A DNA stretch of 64,000 bases from positions 13,454,001 through 13,518,000 of the forward strand of contig NC_088319.1 in assembly GCF_910592395.1 (NCBI RefSeq), given 5' to 3'. The notes below the pieces were generated by a model, which made no database searches, had not been told where the DNA came from, and worked only from the letters and a program-made list of their open reading frames with translations. Made by a program: the position numbers and the translations under genes. How positions within the stretch are numbered: position 1 is the first letter of the stretch; every line of letters begins with the position of its first letter. This document shows, in pieces, positions 11,501-21,400 of the stretch. The stretch comes from Lineus longissimus (Eukaryota > Nemertea > Pilidiophora > Heteronemertea > Lineidae).

Positions 11501-14500
11501 GTTCCTGTTCTTATAGTATGTTATTAACTCTTTGAAGAATTCCCTCTCTGCGTCTGTCCTAGGTATTGTTTCCGCTGCCCGTGCGGCCAAGTGGTAGTTA
11601 CCAAACTGAAATCAATATTTAAGGACTTTTTAGTCGGAAAATAACCATCCAGCCACTGTAATCAATATTCAAGCACTTCTTAGTCGTAAATAATCATCCA
11701 GCCAATTGGCGTCCTGAAAGAGTAAAGAGTTAACAAAGGGCTACCAATATCGATAAATATTCATGCTGGACTTAAGAAAGTTAAAGTCGGCTGGGCTATT
11801 GTCCGAGCCGCGAAGAGCCAGAGCTTATCCCGGTTTACGTAGCATAGCGACTGAGGGTATTACTCCCCCTGGACAGGATGCAATAATACCTCCATGGTCT
11901 ATCGCAGGTTAACTTCCCAGGCAAGCCTGCTACCCATTTACTCCTGGGTGGAGAGAAGCAAATAGGGTTAAGCGCCGTGCCCAAGGAAACAAAGGTGAAA
12001 CAGTGTCGATCCTTTCGAATATCGAACCTATACGACCTCCTGGTTATCAGCCCGGCGCTCTCACCAATCTGCCACTGATGCTGGACTTATCGAGACATTT
12101 TACTATAGGAAATGTCTTCTCCATTTAGGTCTGGTTATGCTCTTGAAGGCTTTGGTCATGTGGAGAGGCAGCGAGGACAAAACAGAGCTAACAACCTGAC
12201 TTCGCTGTAACATGTATTTCAGGCCCGTGTTGTCGGAGACATGGGGAAAACCATTTTTTTGCTGTAAACAAGGGTAGTCTTAAAGGTTTTGGTATATCTC
12301 CTGGAGCGAATTCTTCAACAATCGTTGATCAGCTAGAAGGTATATATTTCTTCGGGTAGGAGGGTTTCATATTTGCATAATCATTGTTGTAAGGTTGTGG
12401 TCATTTCCAAAGTTATCCACAACACGTGTTTGTTTCCCCTACCTTATCGAAAAGTTCCGCCAACTTCAGCCGCACCTTTTCATAACTGGTCGCGCTCGGT
12501 CCACCGACCTCACCCGCCCTCAGTCGTTGAGACACCGCGAGGATCCACTTCAAAGCTGACCAGGGCCTCCAGTTGTCCACCCCAACCAAGGCTATGTTAT
12601 ACATATCCTCAACCGTAAGGGGCTCCGATGGAATCCCATTTATGTTTCCTGTTAGAAAAAAAGTTTTCAAACCGCAACAAAGATTTCAGGCATCTTAATT
12701 TTTTTTACAAATTTGAGGTCCTAGCAAACGACGTTTAGGCCTTTGAGCTATACATGTATGCCAAGATAGTCCTATCCTATCACAAAAAAAGATTTAGCGC
12801 GGGCACTCTATATACCGTATTGCTCATGTGTGTTACATACCGCCAGCCATCTCGTCAAAGCTGAACTCGTAGGTCCGATGTAACCGTATCAAACCCAAGG
12901 AAGCAGCAGTCAAGTCGCCCCTTCTTGGCCAGAGGTTGTCCTGTTCGAACATATCATTGAGTCTATCCACGTAATCCATTACTGTCAGAGAAATGGAGGA
13001 AAAAGAGAAAATTACAAATGTGATTCTAACGTTACTTTACAACCGCCCTTTTTTGGGTAGAACTTTGAAGTCAAAAGCAAGTACAGTGGAACCCCGGTCG
13101 GCGACCACCCCGGTAACGCGACCATCCCGCTATGACGACCGAGAATCGCCGGTCCCGAATGGTTTCCTCTCTCATTACCATTACAAGGCCCCCGGTAACA
13201 CGACCACCCCGGTACCCAGACCATGACCACTGGATTGGACGGTCCCAATGACCAAATTCACCCCTCAAATCCGACTAAAGGGCCTAATTGCTGTGAAAAG
13301 ACTAATGCTGCCATGATTTCTGTTAAGAAATGGATTAGGGCAAATTTTCAAGTCCAAATACTTTTTTCACTTGTTTTTTTTTCTGCTCAAAATGAAGAAA
13401 CATCATCAGTCCAATAAAATATTTGGCTTTGAAAATTTTTCTGAATTTTTAACTTATGAAAAAATTCAACTCTGAAGGAAGAAAACATTTCTAAGCCCAA
13501 AATATTTTTTTCACTTGTTTTTTTTCTGCTCACAATGAAGAAATATCATCATATACTGCATGCTGTTTGGCTCTTTTTATTATGCAGATCTACGTTCTAT
13601 TCGCCGAGAGCAGTCTTGAAATGATATGCCCGCAGCTGTTTCCCCCAGTTTCGTATAGCTTTTAGTGTGCCGTCTGGTTGATGTCTCTTTTGTCATCACA
13701 TTATAACATTTGGTACTCATCATATACATATACTATGTACATCCAACAATGTCCTAATGAATATTAAGTTTTATTCATCAGCTTATTTCGAGTCCCTGTG
13801 CTGTTCGTGACAGAAGCTGATTAATTATCGTCAGGTGAATACCGTACTACAATGCCGACATCATTACGCACAGTTACATAGACGTCTGGAATTGTAAACA
13901 TTTATGTTTCGTGACTGTACGAGTGTATGGCTGCCGATATAAGCACTACCAGTCCTGGGCCCGGTTGTTCAAAAGAAGAAATACATTTTTAAAGATAACT
14001 TAACGTTAAAATTCCTGACTTTGCGTTAAGATAACGTCAAGTTTTATTTTGAGTTGTTCAAACAATATTAGCCTAACATTGGCGTTATCTTTAACGTTAG
14101 ATTTAACTTACCTAAAACCCTAAGTTAAATCTAACGTTATCTTTAACTTGATTACCTATACCTACCATGGCAACTAACATCAGTGAACCAAGATGCAATA
14201 TTTACTAACATTAGCGTTAGTTTACCCCAACGTTGTTTTGAACAACCCAAATTTAACGCCAAGTTAGCTAACGCCAAGTTAAGGAATTTAACGTTGATAT
14301 TTAACTTAACATCAATGAAATTTAACTTCTTTTGAACAACCGGGCCCTGGAGTTGTACACGCGACCGTGAAAGGACAACATCTGTCAGAAGTTCTTTTAT
14401 CACATGTACTTTTTTCTTACCATGTTTTTCTTCTGAGATGTATAACAAGTGCTGGGTATGAAATCTCCAATCGTCCACACAGCGCTTGATGAAGTGATAG

Positions 14501-16863
14501 ATATGAATGGGGTGTCTTAGATACGCCTCCATGGAGTCTTCCTCGTCATATGTCATGTGGGTTTCATTTGTTTCTGCGATGAAGCTGAAATCATATACAT
14601 GTACTAAGTGGACAGGCGACTTTGCAGTTTGGTTAAAAGGAAGCCGAATTCGATTAGTGACCATGGGTGGCTCCTCCATAAATCCGCTCGGGTGCAGTAG
14701 TGTAAAAATACGTAAATCGGCTCATTCGGCAATAACTAATGCTGCTCATAAGGTCAAACACATCGAAAGCAGAAAGTATTGACCTCAGCTACATGTACAT
14801 TTTGTACATGTGGCAGAAAATTGATAAATACATTTATCAAGATAATTTAGGAGTTATTCAAGCTCGATGTTTTTATTATTATTTTTGTGTCGCAGCATGC
14901 CAGGACGGGGCGGACGAGTATGTCAGGCCGTAGGGGACATTAATGCCGATTTAAGTTCTAGAACATAATCATTTATTGTCTTGCACGTAAATCAGCCTAT
15001 CACAGTGCAGGAATTTAGTTCTAGCACGTTAATCAACCAATCGGTGACCAGGAATAATGGTCTAGCACGTAAATCAGCCTATCACAGTGCAGGAATTTAG
15101 TTCTAGCACGTTAATCAACCAATCGGTGACCAGGAATAATGGCGGTCTAGCACGTAAATCAGCCTATCACAGAGCAGGAATTTAGTTCTAGCACGTTAAT
15201 CAACCAATCGGTGACCAGGAATAATGGTCTAGCACATAAATCAGCCTATCACAGTGCAGGAATTAAGTTCTAGCACGTTAATCAACCAATCGCTGACCAG
15301 GAATAATGGTCTAGCACGTAAATCAGCCTATCACAGAGCAGGAATTTAGTTCTAGCACGTTAATCAACCAATCGGTGACCAGGAATAATGGTCTAGCACT
15401 TAAATCAGCCTATCACAGTGCAGGAATTTAGTTCTTGCACGTTAATCAACCAATCGCTGACCAGGAATAATGGTCTAGAACATTAATCAGCCTATCACAG
15501 TGCAGAAATTTAGTTCTAGCACGTTAATCAACCAATTGCTGACCAGGAATAATGGTCTAGCACATAAATCAGCCTATCACAGTGCAGGAATTAAGTTCTA
15601 GCACGTTAATCAACCAATCGCTGACCAGGAATAATGGTCTAGCACATAAATAGCTATGGTGATTGGCATGAGGGCCGTGTTGGACATAAATTCATTACGG
15701 TCTAGAACATAAATCAGCCAATTGCAACCATCGTTTCAAAAAATTGTCTACTTCGGATATCTTCGTGATTTTCCGGGCGCACTCGTGGTGTGTTATCTGT
15801 GGCCATATTGGATTGAATTGTCAAAACTTTTCAGTTAACCAAATCTCAGCCTGTAAATTATGAAATGGCGCGCCGCCTGAATGATGTTCACAAATTTTAC
15901 GATAATTTTCGAAGCAGCGTGAATGCTTGTTGTAAAGTAAACTGAGCTGCCTGTGATACTTTTTTGGCACGCGGGAAATATGAAATGTTTGAAACGATGG
16001 TTGCCATTGGCTGATTTATGTTCTAGACCGTAATGAATTTATGTCCAACACGGCCCTCATGCCAATCACCATAGCTATTTATGTGCTAGACCATTATTCC
16101 TGGTCAGCGATTGGTTGATTAACGTGCTAGAACTTAATTCCTGCACTGTGATAGGCTGATTTATGTGCTAGACCATTATTCCTGGTCACCGATTGGTTGA
16201 TTAACGTGCTAGAACTAAATTCCTGCTCTGTGATAGGCTGATTTACGTGCTAGACCATTATTCCTGGTCACCGATTGGTTGATTAACGTGCTAGAACTAA
16301 ATTCATGCTCTGTGATAGGCTGATTTACGTGCTAGACAATAAATAATTATGTTCTAGAACTTAAATCGGCATTAATGTCCCCTACGGCCTACCATAGACG
16401 AGGGTGCGTGACCTGCATGTTGTAGGTAAGACATACCGTACATGTAAATAGAAAATTTTCAAATGCAAACTTGAGAGTAGTAGGTGCACAGTTATAGTAA
16501 TTACACTGGTACCAAGCATATGTTTAACACCAATGGGGCAATACTAGTCAAACCGGCCCGTTCCCCGGCTCCATAACGAACAATAACCTAACGTTTTTTC
16601 TGAGCAGCCGTACATGTATCAGGTAATCAATTTCTGACATTTGTCGAAATCTTTACCTACCGTTTGAACCCGTCAAGCGAATGGATGTTGTACGGAGTGG
16701 GAATACTGGATACATCGAATCCGTTCAAGAAATCGAGCGCGTCTTGGAGTGCCACTTTCTCCCGTACCCAGGCATTTTTCACCGATTCAATTGAACTGTA
16801 GATCTCGGAGAAAGCCGCAGGAAGAGAAAGCAAGACGAGACATAGGGTACCACGAGCCAACAT
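8564..16863 (-). CDS. P4HA: Collagen prolyl 4-hydroxylase alpha subunit, copy A
   Basis: This ER enzyme subunit hydroxylates collagen prolines using Fe(II), 2-oxoglutarate and ascorbate, and pairs with protein disulfide isomerase. Twelve coding exons: 16661-16863, 14421-14584, 12841-12981, 12443-12648, 11405-11605, 10751-10915, 10192-10259, 9946-10063, 9721-9771, 9376-9471, 8991-9156 and 8564-8640. They sum to 552 codons including the stop, in phase throughout. Exon 1 encodes a signal peptide then EIYSSIESVKNAW, the family's N-terminal helix. Exon 2 has HPIHIYHFIKRC. Exons 4-5 cover the substrate-binding repeat domain, ending in YERYCRGDIPEK. The catalytic domain keeps the iron ligands His and Asp (GPHADF, exon 9) and His, plus the 2-oxoglutarate Lys ten residues later (LHAGCPVAIGSKW, exon 11). 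The C terminus is shorter than in human P4HA1. Its sister gene starts 1.6 kb away on the other strand. Confidence 0.95.
9477..9500. repeat. AAC microsatellite
   Basis: An uninterrupted run of AAC triplets lies in the intron just upstream (in gene direction) of copy A exon 10, next to its polypyrimidine tract and acceptor. Confidence 0.85.
10106..10165 (+). repeat. Dispersed short repeat (GGGAnTTTTnGCA family), copy 1
   Basis: The core AGGGACTTTTCGCATAGC is followed by CCCGAAACGTCAACGCGAAC. Related copies lie at 18164-18250 and 18836-18930. It is probably a MITE or SINE fragment; no termini are clear. It sits in the intron between exons 8 and 7 of P4HA copy A. Confidence 0.55.
11800..12077 (-). 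mobile_element. tRNA-derived SINE (Meta-SINE-like), intronic
   Basis: On the minus strand a tRNA-like head is followed by a central block, CTTCTCTCCACCCAGGAGTA, and a tail. The head has an A-box-like ATTGGTGAGAGC and a B-box-like GGTTCGATA. The CCACCCAGG central motif, followed by AATGGGTA, is typical of SINEs spread across marine invertebrates. It lies in the intron between exons 5 and 4 of P4HA copy A. A relative is at 22795-22932. I see no target duplication. Confidence 0.75.
13082..13275 (+). mobile_element. pogo/Tigger-like element fragment
   Basis: After a TA dinucleotide the sequence begins CAGTGGAACCCCGGTCGGCG and continues with several CGACCACCCCGGTA-type direct repeats. CAGTGGAACCCC at a TA is the usual start of pogo/Tigger DNA transposon ends. 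I do not see the matching inverted end nearby, so it is a fragment or a degraded MITE. It lies in the intron between exons 3 and 2 of P4HA copy A. Confidence 0.45.
13353..13555 (+). repeat. Local tandem duplication
   Basis: A segment around TTTTTTCACTTGTTTTTTTT and CTGCTCAAAATGAAGAAA occurs twice, near 13362 and 13505, about 140 bases apart with a few substitutions. It is intronic and has no coding potential. Confidence 0.6.
13957..14347. mobile_element. MITE with GGGCCCGGTTGTTC termini
   Basis: The left end, GGGCCCGGTTGTTCAAAAGA, is repeated inverted at the right end (GAACAACCGGGCCC ends at 14347). The inside is full of TTAACGTTA-type palindromic pieces and is itself partly self-complementary. 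At about 390 bp with no coding capacity, it is a foldback-type MITE. It lies just inside the intron after exon 2 of P4HA copy A, about 75 bases from that exon's donor site. Confidence 0.8.
14926..16391. mobile_element. Large foldback element with tandem-repeat arms
   Basis: The left end GCCGTAGGGGACATTAATGC returns as its exact inverse at 16372-16391. Moving inward, both arms consist of an 81-82 bp tandem unit, itself two related half-units that each start TCTAGCAC. The left arm has about eight units and the right arm about three. A shared inner segment (15650-15740 and 15988-16080, inverted) flanks a loop of about 250 bp without an open frame. No transposase is present. It occupies most of intron 1 of P4HA copy A. 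I find no convincing target-site duplication. Confidence 0.85.
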
Positions 16864-16912
16864 GCTGCTAGGTTAAGCTAGATATTGTCAATTACAGACG
16901 CGTCTGCATCGA

Positions 16913-16924
16913 ATAATATATACA
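16913..16924 (-). promoter_or_regulatory. Possible TATA box of P4HA copy A
   Basis: On the minus strand TGTATATATTATT lies 50-60 bases upstream of the copy A start codon. A TATA box here would imply a 5' UTR of only about 25 bases. That is short but possible. Confidence 0.3.
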
Positions 16925-17507
16925 TGTGACAGGTGAGTTGAAGTATAATTCAACATTTAATAAAGCTGACGCGTCCGGTGTTGGTGACGTCGTAAACTTG
17001 AAATGAAGTTGAGGGGAACTATGTAAGCTTAATTGTTCTGAAACATGGACACAAATTGGAAGTAAATTGGACAACGGACTTTTAGAATAAATCATGATTA
17101 TAACGACTAGCAATTACTCATACTGGTCACTTTTTGACCAGGTATTACAGTTGACATATAATGACATTGAGTTAAAATAAGTTCATTTTTATCAATAAAA
17201 AACACGTCGTTTATAATAGAATTGGCTGTCTGATGCTTTGCGATTGGTCAAAATCATCTGCGGGATTGAGTTGACAGGTAAAGAGTGAAACAAATAGCGA
17301 TCCGCTCGACGCCTACATGTACATGTACGCTTATGTGGAATATGTTATTGTAATAAGCGGCGCACTACGCACGTGTTTCGCGTTATCGCGTTATCGCGGT
17401 CACGATGACGCCTACAATGTGGAAAAAGGCCGTTACGGCATTGTTTAATACGCGCGTTAAGCGATACACATGTATTACTTCTGGATGATACTGTACTTCC
17501 GTTATCC

Positions 17508-17597
17508 CCCCCCCCCCCCCGATCCATTGGCTTCGTCGTCGTCGTCGTCGTCATCGTTGTCATCGTCATCGTCATTGTCATCATCATCATCATCATA
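17508..17597. repeat. Poly-C run plus CGT/CAT microsatellite
   Basis: A poly-C tract is followed by tandem CGTCGT and CATCATCAT triplets with interruptions. It is simple sequence in the P4HA intergenic interval and yields spurious Met-, Thr- or Asp-rich open frames on the minus strand. Confidence 0.85.
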
Positions 17598-18163
17598 CTC
17601 TGAATAGTTCGTTTCTTTATCAAAGTTCGTCCTTCCTCTAGCCTGGGGGGAGACTGCAGTCTGCACATTTTTTGATTTTGTTAAATCTACCGGCTGAGTG
17701 TCCTTAATATTTTGGAGTGAAAGTCTTGATGTGTATTTACATATATATTGATATTTACGTAAATTGACTAACTCCGTACAATGCAATGCATACTCCGACA
17801 ACACTTGATGCAAGATCGTAAGGCGCGGTATCTAACTCCTTATTGTGAATATAGTCACGGGGACTAAATGCTCGCCGACTACATTCTGTCCTCTTATAAA
17901 CTGAAGGTGGAACATATGGCCTGAGCCCGCACACGACCTCAGGGTGTGATGGTTACTGCGGTTTGAACGCGGAAGAAGAAGAAGACAAGAGGTAGAAAAA
18001 AACGCGACCCCCAAAAAACGGCGTCATGAATTTCGTATTAAAATCACTTTGTTAAACGAAAACAAAAAAAAAATTGACTACTTAATAACGGGAAAATGGA
18101 TGACATATTCAGTCTTGTCGTATCTTAAAAAGTCGTTCTAAAATAAATATTTTCTGGTGTAAG

Positions 18164-18250
18164 ATTGCCAAGGGAGTTTTTGCAAAGCCGCCGAAACGTT
18201 AACACTCACGCCTATTCCATTGTTTACGATCTGGAATGCAATGGGATAGG
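18164..18250 (+). repeat. Dispersed short repeat, copy 2
   Basis: The core AGGGAGTTTTTGCAAAGCCG is followed by CCGAAACGTTAACACTCACG. It matches the copies at 10106 and 18836. It ends near ATCTGGAATGCAATGGGATA, so this copy may be longer than copy 1. Confidence 0.5.
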
Positions 18251-18451
18251 GGCTTCGCGAAATCTCCCTCTATTCCAACCGAAAACAAGTCATTCTTTAG
18301 ACCTGTCAGAAACTAAAACCTCATTTGCTTGTCCTTTTACTGTAGAACATCAATCTGTTTAAATCACATATTATCCTCCTGACAACTTCAGTCTGAGTTC
18401 AATCGATTGCGATTGTCTCCCACGTATACAGTATATGCATGATTAGACAAT

Positions 18452-21400
18452 ATGCTACGTTTAACAATCCTGTGTTTTCTGGTGATTTCCTTTCCGCAAG
18501 TTTTCTCCGAGATTTACAGTTCGATCCAATCTGTCCAAGATGCGTGGGGACTGGAGAGAGAGGTGCTCAAAGATGCGGATGAGGTCTTGAAAGACTTTAA
18601 CACGAGCACTATCAGCTATCCGTACGACATCCACTCGCTCGACGAGTTTAAAAGGTAGGCAATAGAATATGTCAGCACCCTTCTAACGTTTTGAACGATT
18701 TTGTTGTATTATCGACGTAAAGTTTTATATTATGAATTTGTAATTTTCGGATATAGCACGGGTGCATCATCTGTTCATAAGAATATATTCTCTGGTGAGA
18801 TCTGTATATACATTATGAGTATCCGGGTGTCTAAATATAAGGGAGTTTTCGCATCCCCCCCCCCCCCCCCCCCACCACCCAAAACGTCGATGTGAACGCC
18901 TATCCCATTGTTCGACATGGTATAGACGTTCTCTGAAAGGTCGAATATCTAGAAAACATCTAAAAAGCTATGTTGAATGAATGAATGAAACTTACACTTG
19001 GATACCACAAAATCCAAAAATTTGCTTCAATGCGGTGCCTCAAAAAATCGTCTGGACAGATGGTTTTTTTAGTCCACGGCGGGGGAAACGAAATACACTT
19101 TGATGTTTTTATGGGTTTATCATGTTCACTTCATTTTCAAATGCCCTGCACATTTTGATAAAGAAACTATCCCATCTCATACTTCAGTTTTCTCGCAAAA
19201 ACAAACGAACTCCATCAAAAATATGATGACGAAGATGCCCTGGCGGTGTATCTCCAACATCCCATCCATATCTATCACTTCATCAAGCGCTGCGTGGTGG
19301 ATTGGAGATTTCATACTCAACACTTTTATTACTTAGGGGAAGACATGATCGGTAAGGGATACGCCTACGAGTAATTAAGTTAAGCTGTTAGTGTAACTAT
19401 ATATACATAAGCTCATACACGTACATGTAAAATAGTGATTCAATTAGGAACCGGCGTGAGAACTAAGATTATAGGCGGCGCTGAGGCACAACTCAGTTTT
19501 GACACTGGAGGCGCCGCGATCGCTTCTAAAGTAAACATGGCCGTGAATCTTTGCCAACCGAGCTGCAGTGATCAGCTTTCATCATGTTCATTGCGTGATA
19601 TGAAAATAGAACTAAAGAAACTGGGGGCCAAGTTGTTAGGTCGCAAGAAGGAGCTTATTGAGAGGTAATAATCTTTGGTTATGCCACCTGTGTGGTAGAC
19701 CATGCAGACGTGTGGTATGTTAGTCCTATAGTATCGGCGTTTGGTATGTATTGTATGTATTTCGGTGTCCTGGTGGAAAAATATGGGGCACAGCAGTGCT
19801 TTTCAGCTTTCTCTGTAGTGGAACAGTACCTGAAATTGAAGGGAAACTTGAAATAATATTCTACATTGATTCACTGAGTCGAGAGATAGTTTACAGGTGC
19901 AGGTACTGCAAAGCAGGCCTAACATCACATGCATCATCATGCATGGTGCATGATGATGATGGATCATGCATGCATGTAGTGTAATGTAGGCTACTGTTAC
20001 AGTATGTGGTTGTAAACAATGTTATGATGAGGCTTCAAATTCAGTTCAGCACCGGGGTTATCAGGTTCATTTTTAAACTAAAATCGGGTCCATCACCTTA
20101 TTCATCACATACATGCATGACGTAGGTATTTAGGCTTACAAACCTGTCCAAGTGTGTTCAACATAATCAGATTCATCGAAATGGGCGTAGCAGACGACAG
20201 TAGATTTCATGACGGGCTGCCAATATCTGTCATTGTCAATTCGGCGCACTGCACAACCTTCTCCTTTCATGATCTTTTGGGAAGGTATGCCCTCCTTCAT
20301 TTGGGCAACCATCAACACAACAATTTGAAGGCATTACGGAGAAAAAGCTTATGTTTTGTCAGTCGGGGACCAGCAAATGTCACGAAATGAAGCGACTTTC
20401 CTGTTGGAGCGATCGCGGCGCCTCTAGTGTCAAAACTGAGTTGTGCCTCAGCGCCGTCTGTAGTTTTAGTTCCTCCGGTTCCTCATTACGTTAACCTTAA
20501 CGTTTGTTCGTCTCATCTTTTTTTATACTTTTAGTGACATGTTTTTGCATGTACATGTATACAACGAATAAGAAAATTAAATCATGTGCGTTAGCCTTGA
20601 TGAAGCTGTAAATGGGTCCTATATTCTCAAAATACCCTACCCCTCACACACACACAGTCATTGCATAGCATGAACGGCCACCTTATCTTTGATGTGCAAC
20701 ACCAGTATGAAGTATTTAGCGATTATATCATAAATCACGACATATCCAGCAAGCGTGCTTGTTCTTTCGTTTTGATTTAGATTTCATTGTCATATTTGTA
20801 ACCTTCTCTTCAGAATATGCAGGTATGCTTGTCGACTTGTTCGATGAGTACCTCCTTTGGCCGAGTCGCACCGACCTGACTGCTGCTTCCTTGGGGTTCC
20901 TACGGTTAGATAAATTCTACCAATTGAGCTTTCAAGAGATTGCAAACGGTATGTAGCTTGGAGCAGTTTATAATAGCAGGTCGAACTATCAACATTAAAT
21001 TTGCTTCGGCTTAGAAAGTTGCTACGTTTGAAATATTCTTAGAGGTTCACTTGGGTAAGCGAAACTATTGGGCAACAGGTATCGTTTATTAAAGCCATAC
21101 TCTATTCAGCTCCGGTCCCTTTCTTATCACTCCTTTTTTTAATTACCGTAGATATCAATATATTCAAATGGATAGCGAAATGGAAGCTTACATGTATCAA
21201 TTTATGTGACGAAGTGAACGTTGATCAGTATGTGAGTGACGAAGTGAAAGCTTATCAATATAGGTGACGAAGTTAAAGGCTATCAATGAGTAGAAACTAC
21301 TGTAGTTGGCGACGAAGTGAAAGCTTTATCAATATAGGTACCGAGGTGACAGCTAATTAATATAGGTCTTATCAATATAGGTGACGAAGCTTGTTAGTAT

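Larger units (their letters stand above)
16864..18451. promoter_or_regulatory. Shared interval between divergent P4HA genes
   Basis: This 1.6 kb lies between the two start codons and must contain the promoters of both genes unless further 5' non-coding exons exist. It contains a poly-C run near 17508-17520, a mixed trinucleotide microsatellite (CGT/CAT, 17530-17597) and one copy of the dispersed repeat at 18164-18250. There is no open frame of note; the Met/Thr and Asp runs in that area are read-outs of the microsatellite. Confidence 0.6.
19447..20482. mobile_element. DNA transposon remnant with ~75-bp inverted ends
   Basis: The left end (GGAACCGGCGTGAG, then GGCGGCGCTGAGGCACAACT) recurs inverted at the right end, up to about 20482. 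Inside, plus-strand 19535-19668 encodes a SAP-like DNA-binding motif (LKKLGAKLLGRKKELIER). Minus-strand 20136-20318 encodes the second half of a THAP-like zinc domain (YWQPVMKSTVVCYAHF.ESDY). The two point in opposite directions and both are short, so this is a decayed copy or two nested pieces. THAP-containing transposases are known from P and Kolobok elements. It lies in intron 2 of P4HA copy B. Confidence 0.65.

Noticed and set aside
17345-17813. Met/Thr- and Asp-rich open frames
   Set aside because: They are read-outs of the CGT/CAT microsatellite and poly-C run.
18424-18437. TATA box for P4HA copy B (GTATACAGTATATG)
   Set aside because: It ends only about 15 bases before the start codon, too close for a normal TATA box unless a 5' non-coding exon exists.
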